DNA of 7,060 nucleotides from Burkholderiales bacterium (GTDB lineage: Bacteria > Pseudomonadota > Gammaproteobacteria > Burkholderiales > Burkholderiaceae_C), in assembly GCA_947450745.1 (NCBI GenBank), contig CANFYD010000192.1, forward strand, positions 1-7,060, written 5' to 3'. A program made the position numbers and the translations under genes. This document shows, in pieces, positions 1 through 7,060 of this stretch. Each line of letters opens with the position of its first letter. Position 1 is the stretch's first letter. Under the pieces are notes generated by a model. That model was not told the DNA's origin, made no database searches, and saw only the letters and a program-made list of their open reading frames with translations.

Positions 1-608
1 ACCTCGCGCGAGTGTTCGATGATGGCGCGGGCCACCATCACTTCGCGGTAGTCGTAGTCGCGCAGCGAACCGTCGGGCTCGATGCCGGAAATGCCGATCA
101 AGCCGATGTCCACCTTGAACTGGCGGATGAAATCAACCGCTGCTTCGCCGATCACGCCGCGGTCGCGCGAGCGCACCACACCGCCCACCATCACCAGCTC
201 GCAGTCCGGGTTGTCGGCCAGGATCATCGCCACATTCAGGTTGTTGGTGATGACCCGCAAACCCTGGTGATGCAGCAACTCGCGCGCCACCGCCTCGGTG
301 GTGGTGCCCAGGTTCAGAAACATCGAGCAGCCGGCCGGCACGCGCGCCGCAATCGCTCGCGCGATGCTGGCCTTGCCGTCGGCCTGCAGCGCTTGGCGCT
401 GGCGGTAGGCGATGTTTTCGGTGGTGCTGGACGGCACCCGCACGCCGCCGTGAAAGCGTGCCACCAAGCCGGCCTCGGCCAAGCGCTGCACATCGCGGCG
501 CACCGTTTGCAAGGTCACGCCGAATTTTTCGGCCAGTGCTTCGACGCTGATCGAGCCTTGGGCGCGAACCTCCAGCAAGAGATCGTTTTGACGCGGATTG
601 GGAGTCAT
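1..608 (-). CDS. glpR: DeoR-family glycerol-3-phosphate regulon repressor, 3' end cut off by window edge
   Basis: Reading the minus strand from the ATG at 608 gives about 202 residues, open to the window edge; DeoR/GlpR proteins are usually about 250-260 residues, so roughly the last 50 are missing. Residues 6-56 form a DeoR-type winged helix-turn-helix: R-Q-N-D-L-L-L, then SVEALAEKFGVTLQTVRRD, ending RFHGGV. The DeoRC effector domain follows, with NLGTTTEAVA (about 99-108), ITNNLNVA (about 120-127), the GGVVR segment (about 142-146) and DIGLIGISGI near the cut end. Family members bind a phosphorylated sugar or polyol; glycerol-3-phosphate is inferred here from the divergent glpD. An in-frame stop (TAG, minus strand, 662-660) bounds the start. 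The ATG has no strong Shine-Dalgarno, and GTG codons at 638 and 650 are possible but less like the family N-terminus (MTPNPRQ). It probably represses the divergent operon and itself. The DeoR call is certain; the glpR assignment rests on context. Confidence 0.93.
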   Translation of the reverse strand, partial: MTPNPRQNDLLLEVRAQGSISVEALAEKFGVTLQTVRRDVQRLAEAGLVARFHGGVRVPSSTTENIAYRQRQALQADGKASIARAIAARVPAGCSMFLNLGTTTEAVARELLHHQGLRVITNNLNVAMILADNPDCELVMVGGVVRSRDRGVIGEAAVDFIRQFKVDIGLIGISGIEPDGSLRDYDYREVMVARAIIEHSRE

Positions 609-638
609 GAAGTTCAGTTCAGGATGCTGGCAACGCAC

Positions 639-720
639 CGTTTTGGTCACATCGCTAGCCTAAAGCGAACCCAAACGAAGCAGTTAACGGGTTAACCCTG
701 TGACCAATCGCACCAAAACG
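639..720. repeat. 9-bp inverted repeat CGTTTTGGT / ACCAAAACG
   Basis: CGTTTTGGT at 639-647 has its exact reverse complement ACCAAAACG at 712-720. The centres are 73 bp apart, close to seven helical turns. The left copy lies about 30 bp before the glpR start and the right copy about 60 bp before the glpD start, so the pair sits roughly symmetrically in the divergent region. The same factor could act on both promoters. The arms are too far apart to be read as a transcript hairpin. The factor is unknown. Confidence 0.4.
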
Positions 721-759
721 CGTTAAAAAGGAAAAAGGCAAGCAAAATAGCGAACCCAA
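664..759. repeat. 11-bp direct repeat AGCGAACCCAA, candidate GlpR operator pair
   Basis: AGCGAACCCAA occurs exactly at 664-674 and again at 749-759. The offset is 85 bp, close to eight helical turns, so both copies face the same side of the DNA. The downstream copy ends 9 bp before the glpD Shine-Dalgarno, in the likely 5' leader or near the transcription start. The upstream copy is followed by a second CGAA (676-679), giving a 10-bp direct spacing of the CGAA core. DeoR-family repressors often bind direct or inverted copies of such cores and can loop between distant sites, so an operator role is plausible but inferred. Confidence 0.45.
683..698. promoter_or_regulatory. Tandem GTTAAC palindromes in the centre of the divergent region
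   Basis: GTTAAC occurs at 683-688 and 691-696. The second is the core of a perfect 10-bp palindrome, GGGTTAACCC (689-698). The pair lies near the middle of the glpR-glpD spacer, where a dimeric regulator could affect both promoters. I cannot name the protein. A 10-bp palindrome can arise by chance, so this is only a candidate site. Confidence 0.3.
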
Positions 760-779
760 CATTCTTCCGGAGACCCCTT

Positions 780-2378
780 GTGACCGACCCCAACAGGCTT
801 GCACCCAACGCCAGCGCCGCCGCAGCCACCGCTGCCACCACGCCGAACAGCTTCGACGTGCTGGTGGTGGGCGGCGGCATCAACGGGGTGGGCATTGCGC
901 GCGATTTGGCGGGGCGCGGCTGGAAGGTGCTGCTGGCCGAGGCCTCGGACTTTGCCGCCCACACCTCGTCCTCCAGCACCAAACTGATTCACGGCGGCCT
1001 GCGCTACTTGGAGTATTACGAGTTCTCGCTGGTCAGAAAGGCGCTGCAGGAGCGCGAAATTCTGTTGAAAAGCGCCCCCCACATCATGTGGCCGCTGCGC
1101 TTTGTGATGCCGCACGACGCGGCGATGCGGCCGGCCTGGATGATTCGCCTCGGCCTGTTTTTGTACGACCATCTGGCGCGGCGCGAGGTTTTGCCCGCCT
1201 CCGCCGGGGTGGACCTGCACCGCTCGCCGCTGGGCAAGCCGTTGAAGCCGCAATACCGGCGCGGTTTTGTCTATTCCGACGGTTGGGTGGATGACGCCCG
1301 GCTGGTGCTGCTGAACGCGCTGGATGCGCAGGCTCACGGGGCCGAGCTGCTGACCCGCAGCCCGGTAACGGCGGTGCAGCGGCACAGCGAGGGCTGGAGC
1401 GCCACGCTGGCTACGCCGCAGGGCGAGCGTGTGGTGCAGGCGCGAGCGCTGGTCAATGCGGCCGGGCCTTGGGCAGAGACGTTTTTGCGCGATGTCGCCA
1501 AGTCGGCACAGGGCGAGGCGTTGGCGACCAAGAACCTGCGGCTGGTCAAGGGCAGCCACATCATCGTGAAGCGCTGTTTCGAGCATGACCATGCCTATAT
1601 TTTCCAGAATCCGGACAAGCGCATCATCTTCGCCATCCCGTACGAAGAGGACTACACGCTGATCGGCACCACCGATGTGGAGCTGCCGCAAGCAGCTTTG
1701 GCCGGCTTTGCCAAGGCCAGCATCGACGCCGCAGAAATCAGCTATCTGTGCGATCAGGCCAGCCGCTACTTCGCCAAGCCGGTCACCACTGACGATGTGG
1801 TGTGGAGTTATGCCGGCGTGCGGCCGCTGCTGGATGATGCATCCGGCGACCCCTCGGCCGTCACCCGCGACTACCTGCTGGAGCCGAACTCGCAGGGCGC
1901 GCCGCTGCTGAGCGTCTGGGGCGGCAAGATCACCACTTACCGCAAATTGTCCGAAGACGCCGCCGACCTGGTCAGCGGCATGTTGGGCCAGCCCCGCAAA
2001 GCCTGGACCGAAGCCGAACAACTGCCCGGCGGCGATCTGCGCGAGTGGATTGGGGCACCGGAGCGGCCGGACCGCGACTTTGAGCGACTGGTGCAAGCAG
2101 TGCAGCAACGCCATGCCTACCTGCCACCGAAGCTGGCACGGCGGCTGGCGCGCGCCTACGGCTCGCGCATCGGGCGGGTGCTGGGCAAGGCGACCACGCT
2201 GGCCGACCTGGGCGCGGAAGTGGCGCCCGGTTTGTACGAGGCTGAATTGCGTTATTTGCAGCGCGAAGAATGGGCGTGCAATGCCGACGATGTGCTGTGG
2301 CGCCGTTCCAAGCTGGGCCTGCATTACAGCGCCGCTGAACGCGCACAAGTCGATGCGTGGCTGACAGCCAACAAATAG
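780..2378 (+). CDS. glpD: Aerobic FAD-dependent glycerol-3-phosphate dehydrogenase
   Basis: The enzyme oxidises sn-glycerol-3-phosphate to dihydroxyacetone phosphate at the cytoplasmic membrane and hands electrons to ubiquinone. The product is 532 residues. The FAD-binding Rossmann motif GGGINGVG is at 31-38, with the acidic end of the second strand at E54. The family-specific STKLIHGGLRYLE block is at 66-78 and is followed by the conserved PAWMIRLGLFLYDHL stretch. SYAGVRPLL is at 343-351 and GGKITTYRKL at 381-390; basic residues of these blocks line the substrate site in E. coli GlpD. The remaining C-terminal part matches the DAO C-terminal domain. The start is GTG at 780, with GGAG at 769-772 and a 7-nt gap. 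An Ala/Thr/Pro-rich 24-residue N-terminal extension precedes the Rossmann strand and is absent from E. coli GlpD (about 501 residues). It heads the operon, divergent from glpR. No glycerol kinase gene lies in the window. Confidence 0.97.
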   Translation: MTDPNRLAPNASAAAATAATTPNSFDVLVVGGGINGVGIARDLAGRGWKVLLAEASDFAAHTSSSSTKLIHGGLRYLEYYEFSLVRKALQEREILLKSAPHIMWPLRFVMPHDAAMRPAWMIRLGLFLYDHLARREVLPASAGVDLHRSPLGKPLKPQYRRGFVYSDGWVDDARLVLLNALDAQAHGAELLTRSPVTAVQRHSEGWSATLATPQGERVVQARALVNAAGPWAETFLRDVAKSAQGEALATKNLRLVKGSHIIVKRCFEHDHAYIFQNPDKRIIFAIPYEEDYTLIGTTDVELPQAALAGFAKASIDAAEISYLCDQASRYFAKPVTTDDVVWSYAGVRPLLDDASGDPSAVTRDYLLEPNSQGAPLLSVWGGKITTYRKLSEDAADLVSGMLGQPRKAWTEAEQLPGGDLREWIGAPERPDRDFERLVQAVQQRHAYLPPKLARRLARAYGSRIGRVLGKATTLADLGAEVAPGLYEAELRYLQREEWACNADDVLWRRSKLGLHYSAAERAQVDAWLTANK

Positions 2379-2424
2379 CAAACAGACAGACAAACAGACA
2401 ACTGACCGAACCGAACCGAACCGA
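2379..2424 (+). repeat. Short tandem repeats in the glpD-glpS spacer
   Basis: Directly after the glpD stop, CAAACAGACAGA (2379-2390) is followed by CAAACAGACA (2391-2400). After that come four perfect copies of ACCGA (2405-2424). The strand is nearly free of G and T, so the transcript here should be unstructured. No terminator hairpin is visible between glpD and glpS, which agrees with read-through from glpD into the transporter genes. Tandem pentamers can gain or lose copies by slippage, so the spacer length may differ between strains. Confidence 0.6.
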
Positions 2425-2437
2425 CAAGGCTAAAACA

Positions 2438-2464
2438 ATGAAAAGAACAGCTCCATGCAACTGA
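2438..2464 (+). CDS. Possible 8-codon leader ORF overlapping the glpS start
   Basis: An ATG at 2438 opens an eight-codon frame (MKRTAPCN) that stops with TGA at 2462-2464, seven bases inside glpS and in another frame. AAGG at 2426-2429 sits 8 nt before this ATG, a good Shine-Dalgarno distance. The glpS ATG at 2455 has no clear Shine-Dalgarno of its own. The arrangement would suit translational coupling, with ribosomes ending the leader re-initiating at glpS. It could equally be chance, because an 8-codon frame has no statistical weight by itself. Confidence 0.25.
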   Translation: MKRTAPCN

Positions 2465-3545
2465 GCCTGCAAGCCATCAAACACCGGGTCGGTGCGGATG
2501 TGCATCTGCACACGCTCGACCTGACGCTGCAGCCCAGTGCCGTCACCGTGCTGCTGGGTGCGACCCAGGCCGGCAAAACCACGCTGATGCGCTTGATGGC
2601 GGGGCTGGACAAGCCGAGCTCAGGCCGCGTGCTGGTGGACGGCGTCGATGTGACTGGCCTGCCGGTGCGCAAGCGCAATGTGTCCATGGTCTACCAGCAG
2701 TTCATCAACTACCCTTCGATGACGGTGTTTGACAACATCGCCTCGCCGCTGAAGCTGGGCAGCAAGCTGAAGCCCGCCGCACTGCGCGACACGGTGAACG
2801 CGCTGGCCGAAAAGCTGCATATCGAAATGCACCTGGACAAGTTGCCGGCCGAGCTGAGCGGCGGCCAACAGCAACGTGTGGCCCTGGCCCGGGCGCTGGC
2901 CAAGAACGCACCGCTGATGCTGCTGGACGAGCCGCTGGTGAACCTGGACTACAAGCTGCGCGAGGAGTTGCGCGACGAGTTGAGCCAGCTCTTTTCCAGC
3001 GGCGGCTCCACGGTGGTCTATGCCACCACCGAGCCGGCCGAGGCGCTGCTGCTGGGCGGCTTCACCGCCGTGCTGGACGGCGGCGAATTGCTGCAATACG
3101 GCCTCACGGCCGAAGTGTTTCATCAACCGGCGTCGCTGCGCGTAGCGCGCGCGTTCAGTGACCCGCCGATGAACCTGCTGACCGGCCAAGCGAAGCCGCA
3201 GCGCATCGACTTGCTGCCAGGGCTGGCCTTGGATCTTGCAACAGGCGCGGCCGGTGTGGCCACAACAGGCCCGGTGACGGTCGGCGTGCGCGCCAGTGCG
3301 CTGCGTCTGCGCAGCCAGCCGGGCGATCTGGCGATCAAGGGCCGGGTCGAGCTGGCCGAAATCTCGGGCTCGGACAGCTTTGTACACGTGGACAGCGAGG
3401 TGGGCCCGCTGGTGGCGCAGCTGACCGGCGTGCATTACTTCGAGCTGGGGGCCGCGATCACGCTCTATTTGCAGGCCACCCAGGTCTATGTGTTTGACCA
3501 ACAGGGCCTGCTGCTGCTGGCACCGCCCAGAAAGGGGCAGCTCTG

Positions 3546-3546
<1 letters not shown>
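2455..3546 (+). CDS. glpS: Glycerol ABC importer ATPase GlpS (Thr replaces switch His)
   Basis: A 363-residue cytoplasmic ABC ATPase of the MalK/UgpC-like (CUT1) type that would energise glycerol uptake with GlpT. Visible motifs are Walker A GATQAGKT (35-42), Q-loop around YQQF (80-83), an intact signature LSGGQ (134-138) and Walker B LMLLDE (154-159). The D-loop is LVNLD (161-165). The switch position, normally His, is Thr192 in YATTEP. A TOBE-like C-terminal part covers roughly 270-350. The text NVSMVYQQFINYPSMTVF resembles GlpS of glpSTPQV-type glycerol transporters. The ATG at 2455 gives the expected N-terminus but has a poor ribosome site (see the leader ORF at 2438). Its TGA overlaps the glpT ATG by one base (TGATG). 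The degenerate H-loop suggests that its own half-site is catalytically impaired. A sugar-alcohol or glycerol-phosphate substrate is the alternative, less likely beside glpD and glpR. Confidence 0.9.
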
Positions 3547-5558
<2,012 letters not shown>

Positions 5559-5566
<8 letters not shown>

Positions 5567-6374
5567 TAACCGCCGCTTCAAGAAACGCACGCTGTTCCTG
5601 ATCGCCTACCTGGTGTTCGCGCTATTGCCCATCTACTGGATGATCAATATGAGCTTCAAGACCAACGCGGAGATCGTCACCAGCTTCAGCTTTTTCCCCC
5701 AGCATTTCACCTGGGACAACTACAAGACCATCTTTACCGATGCTTCCTGGTACTCCGGCTACATCAACAGCCTGATTTACGTGGCGATCAACTCGGTGAT
5801 CTCCATCACCGTGGCGCTGCCAGCGGCCTATGCCTTTTCGCGCTATTCCTTCCTGGGCGATAAGCATGTGTTCTTCTGGCTGCTGACCAACCGGATGACG
5901 CCGCCTGCCGTGTTTTTGCTGCCCTTCTTTCAGCTCTATACGACGATGGGCCTGATGGACACGCACATCGCCGTGGCGCTGGCCCACCTGCTCTTCAACG
6001 TGCCACTGGCCGTGTGGATTCTGGAAGGCTTCATGAGCGGCATACCGCGCGAGATCGACGAGACGGCCTACATCGACGGCTACAGCTTCCCGCGCTTCTT
6101 CATCACCGTGTTTCTGCCGCTGATCAAGGCGGGCGTCGGGGTCGCGGTCTTCTTCTGCTTCATGTTCTCCTGGGTGGAATTGCTGCTGGCGCGCACGCTG
6201 ACCAGCGTCAACGCCAAACCCATCGTCGCCACCATGACCCGCACCGTCAGCGCCTCCGGCATGGACTGGGCAACTCTTGCCGCGGCCGGCACGCTGACCA
6301 TCGTGCCCGGCGCCATCGTGATCTGGTTCGTCCGCCACTACATCGCAAAAGGGTTTGCGATGGGCAGAGTTTGA
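5559..6374 (+). CDS. glpQ: Glycerol ABC importer permease GlpQ
   Basis: The second permease subunit, 271 residues, MalG/UgpE-type. It should pair with GlpP in the membrane. Hydrophobic helices are near 11-32, 72-98, 103-127, 136-160, 183-210 and 240-263. The EAA coupling loop runs from about 165 to 192, reading EIDETAYIDGYSFPRFF and ending VFLPLIKAG. The N-terminus (MGDNRRFKKR) is positively charged before helix 1, as expected for a cytoplasmic end. AAGGAG at 5546-5551, 7 nt before the ATG, and the 8-nt overlap with glpP fix the start. It is unrelated to the periplasmic phosphodiesterase called GlpQ in E. coli. After it the tight gene packing breaks, with 119 bp before the next gene. Confidence 0.93.
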
Positions 6375-6493
6375 TGCCCTTGTGGGACAGATCGCCCGAG
6401 CGTATTCGCGAGTAGCTCTGTCCTCAACCATTTGAGCGGGTTGTGTGCGAACGACTGCTCTTGTCCGACGAGTCGTTTAAAAAAGGATTTGCC
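6375..6493 (+). other. Spacer between glpQ and the DUF2160 gene, with small hairpins
   Basis: No gene is seen in this 119-bp spacer. It has two small inverted repeats: CTCAA (6423-6427) with TTGAG (6432-6436), a 5-bp stem with a 4-nt loop; and AACGACT (6450-6456) with AGTCGTT (6471-6477), a 7-bp stem with a 14-nt loop, followed by TTAAAAAAGG. Neither is GC-rich or followed by a proper U-tract, so I do not call a terminator. They could slow transcription, or protect the upstream mRNA so that downstream genes are expressed at a different level. The second stem ends 6 nt before the AAGGA used by the next gene and might hinder or expose it. Confidence 0.4.
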
Positions 6494-6802
6494 ATGTTTT
6501 CTTGGATGTACTGGACCACCCCGGTGGCCATTTTCTTCTGTTGCATCGGGCTGTTGCTGGCCGGTATGACGGTGTGGGAGATCAAGTCGCCGACCGTTTT
6601 GCGCAAGGGCTTTTTACCGATGCGCACGACCCGCGGCGACCGCCTCTTCATCGGCCTGCTGTCCGCCGCCTATGTCAACCTGGCCTTTGTCGGCCTGTCA
6701 GCCAAGCTGATGGAGTGGCTGTCGCTGGAAGTCGAGCCCAGCATCTGGTTCAGTTTTGTGCTGTCGATGGCGCTGTTAGGTCTGATCATGCGCAAGGCCT
6801 GA
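6494..6802 (+). CDS. Small three-helix inner-membrane protein, DUF2160 type
   Basis: A 102-residue, strongly hydrophobic protein. Helices are near 6-28, 51-72 and 83-99. The short polar segment between the first two carries the conserved-looking WEIKSPTVLRKGFLP and TTRGDRLFIG (about 28-54), features I recognise from the DUF2160 family. That family is often encoded between glpQ and glpV in glycerol ABC transporter operons; its function is unknown. Position suggests an accessory part of the transporter, for example an extra membrane subunit or assembly factor, but nothing in the sequence proves it. AAGGA at 6483-6487, 6 nt before the ATG at 6494, supports this start. An in-frame GTG at 6443 would add 17 residues across the hairpin region and has no ribosome site, so I reject it. 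The gene is on the same strand as glpQ but separated by 119 bp. Confidence 0.85.
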   Translation: MFSWMYWTTPVAIFFCCIGLLLAGMTVWEIKSPTVLRKGFLPMRTTRGDRLFIGLLSAAYVNLAFVGLSAKLMEWLSLEVEPSIWFSFVLSMALLGLIMRKA

Positions 6803-7060
6803 GGGCGATTCATGGGCCCTACATTCGAGGAGAAATGGCGTGTTTGCGGGATCAGCACGACGGGGCATTTTGCTCCGTGTCCCCCAGCGCAGCCTAGGGC
6901 TGCGGCTTCCTCCTTGACCTGCGCAAAACGCCCCGTCGTGCTGATCCTTCGACAGTGCGTTTTTTTGACCAGGCAAACATGGGCACTTTGTTTAGCCAGG
7001 GGCTCACCACAATAGCCCTCACGCGCTGAATCGATTACCGTGTTTTCAAGAGCTGTCACC
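6803..7060. other. Gene-free tail after the DUF2160 gene
   Basis: No supported gene is seen on either strand in these 258 bp. Short frames that cross the long palindrome have no family features and change composition at its edges. GAGGAG at 6827-6832 is Shine-Dalgarno-like but only 2 nt from an ATG (6835) that opens just 20 codons and ends inside the palindrome. A run of seven T (6960-6966) follows the palindrome. The expected binding-protein gene glpV does not begin before 7060 in any recognisable way. Confidence 0.6.
6848..6948. repeat. Long near-perfect inverted repeat with nested hairpin (REP/MITE-like)
   Basis: The left arm at 6849-6872 (starting GGATCAGCACGACGGGGC) and the right arm at 6924-6947 are reverse complements over 24 bp with one mismatch (A6867 against C6929). 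A G-C pair (6873/6923) extends the inner end and a possible G-U pair (6848/6948) the outer end. The arms enclose about 49 nt, in which CGCAGCC (6888-6894) pairs with GGCTGCG (6898-6904) around a 3-nt loop, so the whole unit can fold as a two-tier hairpin on either strand. It starts 45 bp after the DUF2160 stop. The stem is longer than usual for an intrinsic terminator, and the nearest T-run (6960-6966) begins 11 nt after the stem. No target-site duplication is evident. A dispersed palindromic element or a bidirectional terminator are the options; copy number would decide. Confidence 0.75.

Larger units (their letters stand above)
609..779. promoter_or_regulatory. Divergent glpR-glpD control region
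   Basis: This 171-bp stretch separates two divergent genes and must carry both promoters. It contains no ORF worth calling. It is AT-richer than the flanking genes, especially at 717-750. I could not find convincing -35/-10 pairs. The best weak plus-strand candidate is GTGACC (700-705) with GTTAAA (722-727) at a 16-nt spacing, which is poor at the -10. CGAA motifs, the half-site core of known GlpR/DeoR-type operators such as that of E. coli, occur at 666-669, 676-679 (10 bp apart) and 751-754. The repeats listed separately are the likely operators. Binding by the adjacent GlpR is inferred, not shown. Confidence 0.7.

Noticed and set aside
12..695. 227-codon plus-strand open frame at the left end
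   Set aside because: It is antisense to the clear DeoR-family repressor on the minus strand; its His/Ala/Gln-rich protein has no family features.
723..2393. 556-codon minus-strand open frame covering glpD
   Set aside because: It is a shadow of glpD in GC-rich DNA; the plus strand carries all the GlpD motifs and a ribosome site.
6443..6493. Upstream GTG start adding 17 residues to the DUF2160-type protein
   Set aside because: It has no ribosome site and would run through the hairpin region; the ATG at 6494 has AAGGA at a 6-nt distance and gives the N-terminus expected for the family.
6849..6947. A CRISPR array or tRNA-like element at the palindrome
   Set aside because: There are only two inverted copies and no regularly spaced direct repeats; no tRNA arms or anticodon arrangement could be made out.
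6849..6966. Calling the long inverted repeat plus the T-run an intrinsic terminator
   Set aside because: The T-run starts 12 nt after the right arm and the loop is about 49 nt, so it does not fit the usual compact hairpin followed at once by a U-tract; left open as a repeat element.
6670..7059. 129-codon minus-strand frame, plus two 66-67 codon frames crossing the palindrome
   Set aside because: They overlap the DUF2160 gene in antisense or read through the inverted repeat, lack ribosome sites and resemble no known protein.

Overview
The window looks like part of a GC-rich betaproteobacterial chromosome, probably Burkholderiales (Comamonadaceae-like). That placement rests on codon and GC character and on the style of the proteins; no 16S or other taxonomic marker is present. 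It holds a glycerol / glycerol-3-phosphate utilisation locus. The layout is a divergent DeoR-type repressor gene (glpR, minus strand, cut by the left edge), a 171-bp control region, then a plus-strand operon: glpD (FAD-dependent glycerol-3-phosphate dehydrogenase), glpS and glpT (two different ABC ATPases), glpP and glpQ (two permeases) and a small three-helix membrane protein of the DUF2160 type. This is the gene order of the glpSTPQV-type glycerol ABC importers. The periplasmic binding protein gene (glpV) that normally completes the set is not in the window and would be expected just beyond the right edge.

Layout: 1-608 glpR (3' end missing); 609-779 control region rich in direct and inverted repeats; 780-2378 glpD; 2379-2454 a short G-poor spacer with tandem repeats and a possible 8-codon leader ORF overlapping the glpS start; 2455-6374 glpS, glpT, glpP and glpQ, each overlapping the next by 1 to 8 nt; 6375-6493 a spacer with small hairpins; 6494-6802 the DUF2160-type gene; 6803-7060 no convincing gene, but a near-perfect long inverted repeat of about 100 bp.

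How the parts work together (family knowledge plus inference): GlpV (off-window) would capture glycerol in the periplasm, GlpP/GlpQ form the membrane channel and GlpS/GlpT power it. A glycerol kinase, not in this window, would make glycerol-3-phosphate. GlpD oxidises that to dihydroxyacetone phosphate and passes electrons to quinone. GlpR would repress both directions until glycerol-3-phosphate accumulates.

The most notable observation is that the two ATPases are degenerate in complementary ways. GlpS has a normal LSGGQ signature but Thr in place of the switch histidine. GlpT has the histidine but a wrecked signature (LTADAKQ). A GlpS-GlpT heterodimer would therefore have one canonical and one defective ATP site. 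The other main points are the long palindromic element after the DUF2160 gene, the repeat architecture of the glpR-glpD control region, and the leader ORF before glpS.
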